A stretch of 64,000 nucleotides of DNA from Rhexocercosporidium sp. MPI-PUGE-AT-0058 (Eukaryota > Ascomycota > Leotiomycetes > Helotiales): NCBI GenBank assembly GCA_020746875.1, contig JAGTJL010000009.1, positions 2,108,001-2,172,000 of the forward strand, written 5' to 3'. A program made the position numbers and the translations under genes. Under the pieces are notes generated by a model. The model did no database searches. It saw only the letters and a program-made list of their open reading frames with translations, and was not told where the DNA came from. Positions 10,689 through 22,128 of this stretch are shown piece after piece (within the stretch, counting starts at the first letter, position 1; every line of letters begins with the position of its first letter).

Positions 10689-11801
10689 ATGGCTCCAGGT
10701 CTAGTTTTCTTCACTGGAGCTCCTTCATCCAGCTCTCTCAGCTGGGATCAGGACAATCTCCTAAACACCTTTATCAACCCCATCGCCCAATTCGCAGGAC
10801 TCACAGCCGACCCAACATCCCCTCCATCAAGCCATCCACAATGGAGATCCCTCCCCTTAGACCGTCAACACCTGACAACCGGTCTCACACAACCCGAAAG
10901 TTTCAACCAACACCAACTCTTCACAGGCTACTCCCAATCTCACGAAGCAGGCGAGACTTCCTTTTTCACCACCTCCCAAGTCGAGTCGGAATTTTCCCAA
11001 TCCCAACTAGTAGCCGAGTCCTTCCCTTCAACCCAAGCATCCATCTCACAAGTCCTCTCTCAATTCTACGAAGAATCCTACGCCCGTCACGAAAGCGTCC
11101 CTTCGTCTCAAATCGCCCCCGCTTCGGAAGGCCTCTCATCCTTCACAAGCGATGAATTCTCATTTAACTCCGCTTCATTCGATTCCCTTCCCTGGGATGC
11201 AGGACAGAAGAAAGAAATGCCTATCGTAGGGCACCTGACGAATCTCAAAGATATCCCTAAAGCACCATATCTGAGTTCCATCCAGCCGCAAACGATGACC
11301 GTAAACCTAATCGTGGGAATAATCTCCATGCCACAGCCTCGAGCCATCAGGACACGGCGAGGAGCAGATGTCTCCTTGGTCGAAGTCCTCGTCGGCGACG
11401 AGACCAGATCTGGCTTCGGGGTTAATTTTTGGCTGTCTACTTCTCAGCCCACCGAGGGAGAGATGAGGACTGTGTTAGAGGGGCTGAGACCGCAGGATGT
11501 GGTGCTAATACGCAATGTAGCGTTAAATAGTTTTCGAGGGAAAGTGTATGGACAGAGTTTGAGAAAGGAGATGACGAAGGTGCATCTTCTTTATAGGAAT
11601 CGTGTCGATAAGACGGACATCGGTGGGCTTTATAGGGCTGCTGAGCTGGTAGCTAAAGAGGGCATGCATCCGCAGGTTGAGAAAACTAGGAGGGTTAGGG
11701 AGTGGGTGTTCAAATTCGTGGGTATCGGTGCTGTCAAGAGCCAGGGGAAGAGAAAAGTTTATGAAGTTGCGGATGAGACATTGCCACCAGATACACAGTA
11801 A
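10689..11801 (+). CDS. Probable OB-fold nucleic-acid-binding protein
   Basis: A single-exon gene of 370 aa. The first 170 residues are Ser/Gln/Pro-rich and probably disordered, with several S-Q dipeptides (possible checkpoint-kinase sites, inferred only). Residues about 185-310 form a compact domain with alternating beta-strand-like hydrophobic stretches (MTVNLIVGIIS, DVSLVEVLVGDE, GFGVNFWLS, DVVLIRNVALNSFRGKVYG). This layout resembles an OB fold as in RPA/Stn1-type single-strand DNA binders or shieldin OB domains. The tail is basic (KTRRVREWVFKF...QGKRK). No family assignment is certain; the OB reading is structural inference from the strand pattern. Confidence 0.6.
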   Translation: MAPGLVFFTGAPSSSSLSWDQDNLLNTFINPIAQFAGLTADPTSPPSSHPQWRSLPLDRQHLTTGLTQPESFNQHQLFTGYSQSHEAGETSFFTTSQVESEFSQSQLVAESFPSTQASISQVLSQFYEESYARHESVPSSQIAPASEGLSSFTSDEFSFNSASFDSLPWDAGQKKEMPIVGHLTNLKDIPKAPYLSSIQPQTMTVNLIVGIISMPQPRAIRTRRGADVSLVEVLVGDETRSGFGVNFWLSTSQPTEGEMRTVLEGLRPQDVVLIRNVALNSFRGKVYGQSLRKEMTKVHLLYRNRVDKTDIGGLYRAAELVAKEGMHPQVEKTRRVREWVFKFVGIGAVKSQGKRKVYEVADETLPPDTQ

Positions 11802-12070
11802 ATATAGCAAAGACGCCCATTCTGTAATTTTGGCGAAATGGCAAGTTACTTCTCATTCAACCGAACGGCTTACTAGCTTTTGCTCGGGTGTCCGTGGGAA
11901 TAACATATTTGGTGAATCTGGGCTGTGGTATCTTTAAGGTCTCAAAACACTGGTCACAATATAATATGAAGACAAGAATGCAAGCAAGTGATCCATAAAC
12001 AAGTCCATTGATGGTAATATGTGACTGGGATATCCTATGAGACCTAGCATATGCAACATGTACAGCGAAA

Positions 12071-13955
12071 TCAAACAGCCACTTCCCCCCCATTGGCAAT
12101 ATACCGCCTCTCAGCTGCCTCCCTATCAGCATCGACTCTCCTCATTTTCACACCCTGATGTCGACCACAACAACCCAGTGCAAGTGGGAGTGGCACAACA
12201 ACCAGGGCAAGCACAGTCTGGAATATCAAGGTGTTGTACATGTTTCCTGGAGGTCTATCGGTATGATCATCTGCCGTTCCATCGTTGGCTCCCGAGGCAC
12301 GCAACGCATCGGACACAATAATGAAGATTCCACCCAGGAGTTGGCCACCCGTCCAGCAGATGGTGCTAGTGACTTCGGGGGCGACAGGGTGCGTGATCTC
12401 GATCAAGTACTCGAGTACGATTGGAACAAGACTGAAAGATGCAGCTCCAAGAACTGATAAGATGACATATGGTGCCACAATGGTCCTTGTTTGAGGTGCC
12501 CAGGTAAATGCCAGGTAGCAGATGGCAATGATGGGTACGCAGATTTTGATAGCCATCAAGTATGACTTTGTGCGATCGATGATCGGGGAGGTGACGGCAG
12601 ATGTTACCAACCCAACTACAATCAGGAGAGCGCCACCAATGCCTGCTTCGTCCTCGGTAAAGGAGTATGGCTGGAGTATCTGGTTGATGAGGGATGAAAT
12701 GCTGTTGAAAAGTCCGACATAGAACGCATAGGGTATCGCGATCATGTAAAACTCTGGGCAAGTGAGCAGGAATTTAAGAGAGGGGCGAAGTTGGTGCTTT
12801 GGTTGTGTCCCTGAGTGAGAGCTAGGAGTAGGAGGCTTTGCTGTGATGAAGAACGAAGGGATTGTTGCCACGGAAGCCTGAAAATGTTAACAAAAGCAGT
12901 AAAATACAGTCGGATACACGTACAATAATCGAGACATAAAGCACCAGATTTGGGATATCAGAAGGCTTGCTGACCCAAGCTGGGCCAATGAGTTGAGCCA
13001 ACGCTCCTCCAAGAGGATTGGCTAAACTCATGACTGCTGTAGCAGCTACTCTTCCACGATTCGTAAACCACAGGTCTGAATATCTTGTAGGAGCCGACAG
13101 CACGAATGGTTGTGCCAATCCCGTCAGGATTTGTCCAAACATGAGCCCTCCAAAGTTTCCGTGTTTTCCAGCCTTAGTAGCTCCATATCTGATCCAATTC
13201 CCCAAGAGAAGGAGGATCGAGGCAATTATAATGGCTGTTTTCGGGCCTCCTCGGTGGAGAGTGAAGACAACTACTGGAGATGCCACAACAAAAGAGAAGA
13301 GGAACGCTGTGCTGATCCAGTTGATGCTCGATGAGGTCACATTGTAGAATTCTGCGGCAGTCGTCGAGTTCGCAGAGAAAGTAAGCCACTGTTTTGCATT
13401 AGCAAGGCGGTCTTTCAAGAGGCTGCCTGAAAGCTGCATGTTTTGACTCACATCCCATGATACAATGATATTCAAGAGGACTAATTGGACCAGCCCAAAC
13501 CACCTTCTCTTGTAAACCTTAAATATAGTCTCGCTACTGGCTATTGTTCCATTATCTCCCATACCATCATCTGCAATGACACGTCGAGGTGAGGCTCCCT
13601 CATTGTCAGATCCGAGTAGTTCATCGTCGCTGCGGATCTCATGCAAGGCTTCGATTTCCCCTACTCCGCCAGGTCCATTACCACTGCCATTGGTTACATT
13701 TGTTTGTGTCGTCTTGAGGTCCCCTTTTCTATCGACGGCATTGGCGTTTCCGTTCGAATGTGCCGCGCCGCCCTTGGTCTTCAGTCCTCGCATTCTCAAC
13801 GGTCGCATAATTGTCCAACCCGGCAACGTCTCTCCTCCAGATGTCGCTCTCTCGTTGATAGCGACGCCAGCCTTGTCTGTCTTCGGCGCAGAGGTGGGTT
13901 CTTGTACTTCTGGCTTCTCTGTCGCGCTGACATTGTCTCCTGGAGGCGACCCCAT
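12071..13955 (-). CDS. MFS transporter, FLVCR/MFSD7-like
   Basis: Three exons (13955-13452, 13388-12924, 12877-12071) give 591 aa. The first intron is 63 nt with no in-frame stop (GTGAGT...AACAG, branch GCTAATG), so an unspliced reading would wrongly add 21 residues. The second is 46 nt (GTACGT...TTTCAG). About 165 hydrophilic Gly/Asn/Asp-rich residues precede KRRWFGLVQLVLLNIIVSW, the first membrane segment. About twelve membrane helices follow, split by the loop ITAKPPTPSSHSGTQPKHQL. The RRW entry, the WLTFSA...INWIST region and the overall order fit FLVCR-type carriers (haem or choline/ethanolamine transport in animals). The fungal substrate is unknown. It converges with the OB-fold gene, 269 bp apart. 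Confidence 0.8.
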
Positions 13956-14704
13956 GGTGTCTCACCCCGGATTCGGATACTGGCGTAGTGGTGCTGGCGC
14001 TCCCGTAAGCTGGAGGATCCGAGCTCTTACGGTTCGACCCCAGTGTATGGGTCACTTTCACGGTGGGTAGATTTGCGAGATGGGGCTCATAAAAATATGC
14101 TGTCAAAGGAGAGAGTGGCTACATGCTGGGATATATGTATTTGTAGATCTGAGAGGAGGGGAAGACCCCAGGAAGATAAGGTCTCGTGGTGCTCCCGGGT
14201 CAGTTGCTCGAAGGGGCAAGGCCAATATCTTTCAAATCCGGATTCAGACACCGCCGGTCCAGGAACAACACCCAATTATTGTGTTGTCGTACAGGCGGTT
14301 GTCTTGTGAAAGACCGAGGTCAAGCAAGCTCCCCTTATAATTCCACCCTTTTGGACCTGGGTTTGACCTGCTCTGTGCCAGGAACTCGCGTAGAGCAGGT
14401 GCTGTTGTTTAGAAAGTAGAATGCCAGACTTGGTTTGAAGTGTAGGGTCTCGCCAGAAAGTCCATATTCGTGAATGCCTCCCCACGAGAACGTTGAGCTA
14501 ATGTCCGGATCACAGGAGGTGCATAGGAAAAGTACCATCTATAAGCTTTTCTCCTACTGTACATACAGAACCGCTCGAAAAAAGTGGTGTCTTCCGTCAA
14601 ACAAAAACACGGTTTGTACAATTCCTCCTTGCCACCAGCTAACCCCCATCATCTAAGTCGTCTGAGCAATTCGATGTGATTGTCACATGAGAACGCTAGG
14701 AACT
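13956..14704. other. Intergenic, transporter promoter side
   Basis: About 750 bp without a recognisable gene. It holds a 7-bp inverted repeat (CCGTAAG ... CTTACGG, near 14002-14032) and TGGCGTAGTGG and GGTTCGACCCC strings that look like tRNA promoter boxes but do not fold into a tRNA (see rejected list). Confidence 0.5.
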
Positions 14705-15789
14705 CTACTTCAGAACAGCCCAGAGCTTTGGTGCGGCGCAGGCGGTTGCGCAGTGGGCGAGATGGAAAACTAAGCAGGGTCAATATCCATGCTTGGGAGT
14801 AGATAGAACCGTAACCTACACTCTTCAACGCAGTCCTCGTCGGGGTGCTTCTTGTCGGTGCTGTGTTCTGATGCACCAGTGACTCGCTCGACACACTCAT
14901 CGAAGTGGTGCTTTGCTGGAGCGCAAACCTTAGATTCCTTGCATTCTGGGTACAGTCAGTATATCCCAAGACCAGAAACTGTTTGAGACACATGGAAAAC
15001 ACAATTTCGGATGCCTTAAGACTTCGCGGAGATCGAAGGCGAGACTTCAACCCGCTGATCTGTCGATACATTCCAATATGACCATCACTAGCGCAGCTGG
15101 CCCATTACACAATTCCAAGCATAGGGCCATCGATATACGGCATTTGTTGATGGTTGCCGATGTCTCTTACGCCAACAGAGGCCTGAAGAGCTTGTGATGA
15201 GTCTGAGGAGTTCCGAACATGCCAGCCGTAGACTCTGCCCTGCGTTCGATATTCTAACTTTCGCCTCGACCCAATCGCAGATTCTTGTTTGATATCCAGC
15301 TGTGAAAGCACCCAAATTCCAAGGAAATATATCGACTCACCCTCCTCGAACTTCTCCTTTGGGTCCTCCATCTCCTCTTCCTCCTCCTCTTCCTGTTCTT
15401 CCTCAGCCTCTTCTTCGGGCTCATCCTTTGACTCTTCACTGTCTTCGGAGGCATCCTGTATCAAGGATCACATTAGCAGATATTCCGTCTATTGCAAGAA
15501 ACCATTGGCCGGTTCATCCTCAATCCTCCCTCTGCTCCGTTCCCCATCCTCCAGGCCCTTCATGATCTTGATCACCCCATCTGTTCCTCCAGTACTCGAT
15601 CCATAGACCCTTCGATACATGTAATCTTCCCATATGTGTAACCCAATCTCATTCTCTCATCCCCCCCAAAGCAAAGAATAAACATACCTTCGCATCCTCT
15701 TCCTCTTCCTCCTTCTGGGCCTCCGCCTCGGCCGTGCTCCATGGCAGCGCCGCCTCCAGCAAGTCGCTGAAGCTATCAAAAAATCCCAT
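14705..15789 (-). CDS. QCR6: Ubiquinol-cytochrome c reductase hinge protein (complex III subunit 6)
   Basis: Four exons (15789-15688, 15455-15341, 14945-14820, 14769-14705) encode 135 aa. The start MGFFDSFSDLLEAALPW is followed by a long Glu/Asp-rich stretch (residues about 25-70) and a C-terminal helical hairpin with paired cysteines: ECKESKVCAPAKHH, HFDECVERVT, DEDCVEEFF and HLAHCATACAAPKLWAVLK. The acidic hinge protein sits on cytochrome c1 in mitochondrial complex III and helps cytochrome c docking. The twin Cys pairs are the family's disulfide hairpin. All introns are GT-AG; phases 0, 1 and 1 agree with the protein. The acidic tract is longer than in many animal homologues but normal for fungi. 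Confidence 0.93.
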
Positions 15790-16400
15790 TTTGGCTGTTA
15801 TCGCAACTCGACGATTGATGGCTCAATGGAAGCGAATTGGTGATGCGTGTTGCGTTCGATTTGATGGAGGTGGAGCGGAAAGATCTCTCTCACGATTTGA
15901 GCTTGGTTGGAATTGAGGTGTGTTGATTGGCTGGCAGCGAATTTGAGCTAATCTGGAGCCACGTGACTCGGAATAGATCTCCTAAAAGTTCCGGCTTTTT
16001 GGGCTTCTTGCCCTTACGACATAGATGCTCGATGTATTGTGGTGATTATGGTTTTAGGAATTTGAACACAGTTTTATCAGATCTGTCTTATTAATGAGAT
16101 GAGTACGAAGAGCGAAGACGTCCCCATCCGGATGTCCCCAAATACTCTCGGACGAACAATGCCATATTGCAAAAGACTAGATTCTTAGATCGTAAAAGTG
16201 TAGCAAAGTTTCGTATTGCTCAGTTTTATTGAACATTCTATCTTATCTCTGTCAAACGATGGCGCCCAAACTCCATGCGTAATTTGTCATGAAGCAACAC
16301 TCTCCATTAGTAAGATATAACGCCTTTCTCAGTCCCCTTGACCCAAAAAAGTGTCCGCAACCCTAGCACCACTTATCTAAGGTTTGTACCTATCCAACAG
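15790..16400. other. Intergenic between QCR6 and WBP2-like gene
   Basis: About 610 bp. It contains the QCR6 upstream region on the left and the 3' end of the WBP2-like gene on the right. No gene seen. Confidence 0.5.
15836..15930 (-). promoter_or_regulatory. Candidate CCAAT boxes upstream of QCR6
   Basis: ATTGG occurs at 15836-15840 and 15926-15930, so CCAAT reads on the QCR6 strand about 50 and 140 bp before its ATG. The HAP/CBC complex uses CCAAT boxes at respiratory genes in fungi. The site calls are sequence matches only. Confidence 0.35.
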
Positions 16401-17394
16401 CTACTCCGGTTTGTCCTGTCTCTCCGCTCCTTGCCTCAGTCTCTCATCCAAGTCAATACCAACTGCTTGAGCCTGAGCCTCCTCGTAGTCTGGTGGGGGT
16501 TCGTCTGGTGCTGTTCCAGGTTCTGGCTTGGGTGGCGAGCTTGTTATAGGACTCCTTACTCCATCAACACCACTGTCTCTTCCAGGCCGTGTCGGGATTG
16601 GACTCAATATAGTAGGCCCATCATCCTCCACTTCCCTAGCCGCTTCATACGCAGGTAGTTGTTCTAGATGAACATTGGCCAAATCTATGTTGCCAGCAGC
16701 ATCTCTCTGTGAACTTTCTTGCGCAACCGTATATGCCTGGTAGAGACGTTCCTTTATTTGCTCGAAGATGGTGTGAAAGTCGAAAGCCCCGCCCTCTCGA
16801 AAGGTAAATCGTAGCTCTATTGCTGCATGCGTAGGTGGGATGTTTCCCCCTGCAACGGGCTTGCATAATGCAACCCAGTAGTTCGCGCCGAAGAACGGTG
16901 CCCTGACAAAGGTATCTTGGAGGTTGAGGATTGGAGACGAGAAGGATTGGAGTTCGGGGGTCGGAGCTGCTGGGAGGTAAACTATCTGCAGCTCAAAATC
17001 AGCATGGCTTCATGGCTCGAGGGATCCCTTTCATACCCGTTGATTCGTGAGGTAAACTATTCCTGCGTCGCTCTTGGCAGAGAAAGGTTGTGCTCCGGGA
17101 AATGTATTCGGCGTGGACAGCTGCAGACTTGTTCGAGGGGGCGATGTGTAAAGAATGCGTTCATTTGGTAATTTGACAAAGCCCGTCTCGTTGGGCGATG
17201 TCATAACCCAACTGCCACGAGCTCGCTTTAGCAAATTATCTTGGGCGAGCTGCAAGGCGTAGGAGTGTTGCTCTTGATGAAATTGATACATGATGGCAAG
17301 CTACAGAGAGACTAGCTAGAATGAAAGGCAAAGAGGGAAGACAAAAGGTGCAAAAAGGCGCTCGGTACAAGTAAAAGACTTACTTGATTGACAT
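16401..17394 (-). CDS. WBP2-like GRAM-domain protein with PPxY motif
   Basis: Three exons (17394-17384, 17211-17037, 16985-16401) give 256 aa. The first coding exon is only 11 nt (ATGTCAATCAA). Joined over a 172-nt intron it yields MSINWVM, the usual fungal start of this family, which decides the gene model. A GRAM/PH-like domain covers about residues 20-150 (ERILYTSPP, GIVYLTNQRIVYLPA, APFFGANYWVALCKPV, ELRFTFREGGAFDFH). The tail is Pro-rich and acidic with one PPDY, a PPxY site of the type that binds WW domains such as Rsp5-family ubiquitin ligases. The animal homologue WBP2 is a WW-binding coactivator; the fungal role is not established. Confidence 0.87.
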
Positions 17395-18740
17395 CTTGAG
17401 TCCTGCTAATTCCCTATTCTCCCCCCGCGGCAGATGCGATGCGACCAAATATGCAGAGGAGTGGGGTAGTAGTCAAGTCGAGCAGTGAGGACGAGAGGAA
17501 TGTCTCTTGGTCGGTTCGGCGGGAGTTATCTGCAGTAAGTGGTGGTCTGCGAGCAGCAGGCTACTGGCAGATAAATCTGCAGATGGAAACGGGGTGTTGA
17601 AGTGCAGATATGGCGTCTGGATGGCCTTGAAGCTTTATGGGAGGGTAGGTGAATCGGCCAGGTAGTGGGGCAGGAAATGACGCTGTGAGAGGCTGCGGGT
17701 GAGGATGTTCTGGGATCCGATGCACCAGCGGCTGCTAGTTCTTGCCGTCAAGGAAACTGTCTGGTTTTGGTCTGGGCGGAAGCTGTGAAGTAATGTGGAT
17801 GGGGTAGTGTGAGTTGCAGGGCAGTTGGAGAACAGGAAGGCTGGAGAGTTGTCTGAAAGATAGAAATGGCGATTGTCCGTTGAAGCTTTCGGGAAGGCCC
17901 GCACATCGCATTCGTCATTTGGCCACCGCCTGGTGCCGCCAAGACAGTCAGATGTATTGTTCGGTCATGTGTTACTTACTTAATTTGAGATTCAAGGTTC
18001 TAAGTGTCGTAAATATCTAAAAGTTCAATGAGAAAGATCTTGTAGAATGTTAGAAGATCTAAAGACATAGACATGGGGCTACCACTGTTGAAGCTTGGAA
18101 GGATGTCGATCTGAGAGCATATCCACCTTAGCAGGTTGATAGCTTCAAAATCGTGGCAAGTGCGCACTAGCAGGGCACAGTAACTTTCTGCTACTTCCAT
18201 CCAGATAAGCTCCTCGGCTCATAGCAAATTTAAGCCTGATATCATCGTCAGAAGTTTGCAATCTCTCCATCTTCATCCAAGCTGCCATACTAATCTTGCA
18301 AAGTTTGATCGTGCTTCCCGAGGACCTTGCTGGATGATATTTCTCAAAGCCCTGAGCATGCAGCTCGCTTGCATGTGAGATTTTACACAACACGGCTATT
18401 GTGGCATGAACTGCAACCTTGCGAGTCAAAGTTTAGGCTACTACATGTCGAAGGTTCAGTCGGAAGCACAGGAGGATGGTACATAGATTTGGGGAACGGT
18501 TTTCCGGAGAGCTTTGATAAATAGCATGATGAGGTGTAGTATCGGTGAATCTGGGGCAAACAGGTGTAAATATATACATCATTCAAGCTATGTTGAAGCC
18601 AATTATATAATGTACTCCAAAATCTAACAATGTCATAACAATCTTTTTAACGGAGGATGGGGAAGCTCGATCAGCTGCTTTAAGACGCTAGAGTGGGGGT
18701 GCAGATACTGTAAAGCAGCGAATCCCTTTTCTAACCGAGG
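17395..18740. other. Intergenic, no gene recognised
   Basis: About 1.35 kb with only short open frames lacking domains. It should contain the WBP2-like promoter (left) and the RraA-like promoter (right). Confidence 0.5.
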
Positions 18741-19685
18741 TTGAGGTCTTTCTTCGCTTCCAACTTCATTTGTTTTCCTCGCAGCCGGCAAGGGCACGAT
18801 CAATTCCCTATGCAGCCTCTCACAAGACTCCGGACTTGCGCATATAACAAGTCATTCTTTAACAATTTCCATCTATCCTCAACTTTCAAGAACTACTACC
18901 CTCCTCGACAAACACAATTCCGATTCATGGCTACAACAAAACCAACCACAGACCAGCTCCAGACCCTACGAAAATACACAGCCTGCGACATTGCGGATGC
19001 GCTCCTCAAATTGAAAGTACCCAATTCGGGCTTCCTAGCCGACCTAAAGCTCATTGTTCCTTCTCCCGGATCCCTCAAATCCGAGATCCTTATCGCGCCA
19101 GCTTCGACAGTTCTGTTTGCTCCTAAAACGGGCATTCCGGCAAACTATCCAACTGCGAATATCTCATCTGGGAAACACTATGTGGATCTAACTCAACCAG
19201 AGACGATTGTGGTGATGAAGCAACCTGAGGGACAGAAATGTGCTGTCTTAGGTGGCATTATGGCGCTTCGGATGAAGGTCTTAAATGCGAAAGGCGTGGT
19301 AATTAGTGGTAGAGTGAGGGATGTTGTCGAGTTAGAATCTACCGGTCTCCCTGTAAGACACCTTTCTATTACACGTTTCCCCAACTATCAAGGTTCAACC
19401 GCTAAAGTCTGTCAGATCTGGGCTAAAGCCACCTCAATAGTCGGGGCAGGGGCAGAGTCCAAGCCTCACGCAGTTCAAGTGCCTCTAGATATAGACGGAA
19501 CCATAGTCAAGCCTGGAGATCTTGTATTCAGCGATAGCACGAATGGGGTCGTAGCAATACCTCAAGACCAAGTCGCGGGAGTCATCTCGCTCTTACCTGG
19601 ACTTGTGGAAGCTGATGACCGAGTAAAGGAAGATGTGACAAAGGGTATGACGGTGCAAGAGGCATTTAAGAAGCACAGAGGATAG
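18741..19685 (+). CDS. RraA-like / HMG aldolase family protein
   Basis: A single exon of 314 aa from the first ATG. Residues about 70-300 match the RraA/dimethylmenaquinone-methyltransferase-like fold: TACDIADALLKL at the start, GGIMALRMKVLNAKG, then VISGRVRDVVEL, and GDLVFSDSTNGVVAIP. Fungal and bacterial members act as 4-hydroxy-4-methyl-2-oxoglutarate or oxaloacetate lyases; bacterial RraA instead inhibits RNase E. The R-x-R-D stretch and the D in VFSDSTNG fit the metal and substrate site of the aldolases. Three starts are possible: 18741, 18810 (MQPLTRLRTCAYNKSFF, which reads like a mitochondrial presequence) and 18927 (MATTKPTT, at the domain edge). Substrate and location are inferred. 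Confidence 0.85.
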   Translation: MRSFFASNFICFPRSRQGHDQFPMQPLTRLRTCAYNKSFFNNFHLSSTFKNYYPPRQTQFRFMATTKPTTDQLQTLRKYTACDIADALLKLKVPNSGFLADLKLIVPSPGSLKSEILIAPASTVLFAPKTGIPANYPTANISSGKHYVDLTQPETIVVMKQPEGQKCAVLGGIMALRMKVLNAKGVVISGRVRDVVELESTGLPVRHLSITRFPNYQGSTAKVCQIWAKATSIVGAGAESKPHAVQVPLDIDGTIVKPGDLVFSDSTNGVVAIPQDQVAGVISLLPGLVEADDRVKEDVTKGMTVQEAFKKHRG

Positions 19686-20656
19686 AATTCTGCAGCAAGC
19701 GGATCCGTCACGGGAGAAAAGCTTGAATTTAACTATTTTGTTTACCGATTCGCGTGTAGTCGAGAGCTGAGAATGCTGTTGTCTCATAATATTACATTAA
19801 TTCAAGTTTTGACTGGAGTCGGCGTCCCTGAACGACTCTCGATCAAGTAGACGACAGTATCGAAGGCACAGATTGTGGTTGATTTCTCCATATCTCGCGC
19901 TGTACTTGTACAAATATAGATCATCGATACGCCCATTTGAAGGCATGAGCTGCTTTCTTGTACACGATGTCAACAAATGATTCAGGGTTTAGCGAGCTTC
20001 CCGCTCAGTTGTTGAGATCGTTTTGAGGAGGATCTGACAATATATTCCAAGGTCAATGTCGACTCCCATTAGTTACTGGGTCGAGAATGCCGAAATCACT
20101 TGAAATTAAACTTTCTAATGTATATTTCAGCTTGTGCAACCATAATCGGATCTGCTACTGCATGGCTATTACGAAGCGCCTTAGCTGGAATGCAGCAAGC
20201 TCACTAAGGCAACCACTGAAATGAGAGACAACTCAAGGCCCAAATTTTGATTTTAAACATTATCGCAGTTCACTTACTCACAAATGGTCCTAAATATATG
20301 TCATCAAATAACATCAGATTTTCGTCAATCTTTGAGGGAGATGGGATCGTGAGACTTCAAAAGTCCGATATTAAAGCCGAAATCCACGGGCTAGAAACGA
20401 CGCTAAGATAAGAGCGAGATAAGCGCTTGAGATCGCGGACGCTTAGAACTATTGAGCTTTTCCTAGGCGTTCGGAAACAAAGTCTTGAACTTGTCACGCA
20501 AACCCCGACATGCCATAAGTCCGGAGACTTTGGAAATTCCTTCCATCCTTTTTCCTATTTGAAAGAATACCTCCTACGGTATGGGATAGGCTAAGTCTCA
20601 TCTGAACCTCATAAATTACATGCAACAAAACAAAACCATTGCAACAAGCCTTCAAG
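19686..20656. other. Intergenic, no gene recognised
   Basis: About 970 bp, AT-rich. Short open frames only; one on the minus strand merely overlaps the following gene. Confidence 0.5.
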
Positions 20657-22128
20657 ATGCCCCTCACTATTCTCAGTGATGAGAATGTCAAGGAGGTCCT
20701 CAACAATTTGACGAAAGAGGATGTCGCGACTCTCCAAATTGCTATGCGGAATGCCATACATGAATATGCCACTGGAACGACGAATTCTGGTGCTTGTGCA
20801 GATAATCAACCCAAGCGCACAGTCATAGAATCAGCCAGCACTGGGACAACAACTCTGTTCATGCCATCCATTAGCTCCTCAGCCCTAGCTGTCAAAGGTA
20901 AAGCTCCCAATCATTCCTTCAAGCTCCAGTCACTGATTTTCATGTAGTTGTGACACTTGCTTCGCCCTCGTCGAATTTCGAAGCACAAAGCACTGAGAAA
21001 GCAGACGCCACTCCTTATGGCGCCATATCGCTGATGGGCAGCAATGGCAAGCCATTCGGTTTCCTCAACGCCGAAGAAATCACCGCTTTCCGAACCGCAC
21101 TCGCATCCTCCCTCCTTATGCTACGTCGCACAAAAGTCAAGACTATAACCGTGTTTGGAACGGGAAAGCAAGCATACTGGCATGTCAGACTAGCCCTTCT
21201 CCTCCGAGGGTCAACAATCAAGAACGTCCACTTCATCAATCGAGACTTCAACGACCGAGCAGCAAAGATCATGAAGTCATTCGTGACCTATGACATAGCT
21301 ACGAAGCGGACCGAGGGTTGGATAGACACACAATTCGACTTGGCTTCGTTGAAGTACACTGAAATTGATAGAATCTTGAAGGCACGTCTTCGAGCTTCTG
21401 ATATGATCATTTGTACGACGCCGGCGACGGAGCCACTGTTCGATCACACTATCTTGACAAATACGGAGGGTAGGATGCGACCTCGTCTCATCATAGCCAT
21501 CGGAAGTTATAAGCCACACATGATTGAAGTCCCAACCGAGGTGGTGACACAGGCCATCAAAGTCCACGGAGCTGGTCACCACTTCCACAAGCGAGCCGAA
21601 GAAGGAGGCGTTATCGTCGTTGACACGCTTGAATGCCTCAAAGAAGCAGGCGAATTAGTTCAGGCTGGTGTGAGGTCAGACCGAACCGTTGAACTGGGAG
21701 AACTTGTTATGTTGGATCAGATGCACCCCCACGACGACGACGACCCGATCGAAGATAGTCCACCTAGCTCCGTAAACGAACTGTCAATATCACCAGATGG
21801 GGTCAGGAGCATGTCTAAGATCTTCGGCGATTCGAGCATTGAGAGTCCGGGATCTTCTTCGAAGAGTCCTTCGCGAAAGTCTTCTTTCAATTTGAATCGC
21901 AGATCCTCATTCTCTTTACGCTCATCAAGAAGTACTAGCGTTTCTTCACAAAACGGTAGGAGGAAGAAAGAGCAAACTGAGAGAGAGGACCAGATGAGCA
22001 GATGGTTGAGCAACGGAAATGTCATCTACAAAAGTGTTGGTATGGGCCTGATGGATCTGGTGGTAGGAGGCGAAGTCATCAAACTGGCCAGGGCTAAGAA
22101 CATTGGAACGACAGTGCGGAATTTCTGA
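20657..22128 (+). CDS. Ornithine cyclodeaminase / mu-crystallin family protein
   Basis: Exons 20657-20897 and 20948-22128 (50-nt intron) encode 473 aa. The family is NAD(P)-dependent and includes ornithine cyclodeaminase, alanine dehydrogenase-like enzymes and ketimine reductases. Seen here: MPLTILSDENVKEVL, an N-terminal substrate lobe, and the nucleotide-binding ITVFGTGKQAYWHV (about residues 145-158). Further on are ASDMIICTTPATEPLF and the C-terminal GNVIYKSVGMGLMDLVVG. Between about residues 345 and 440 there is a polar insertion with an acidic HPHDDDDPIED start and a Ser/Arg-rich stretch (RRSSFSLRSSRSTSV) that typical enzymes of about 330-350 aa lack. The reaction here is not determined by sequence alone. 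Confidence 0.87.

Noticed and set aside
13974..14052. Box A (TGGCGTAGTGG) and box B (GGTTCGACCCC) strings resembling a tRNA gene
   Set aside because: Only 5 of 7 acceptor pairs form, the T-stem fails, and the middle folds instead as a simple 7-bp CCGTAAG/CTTACGG hairpin.
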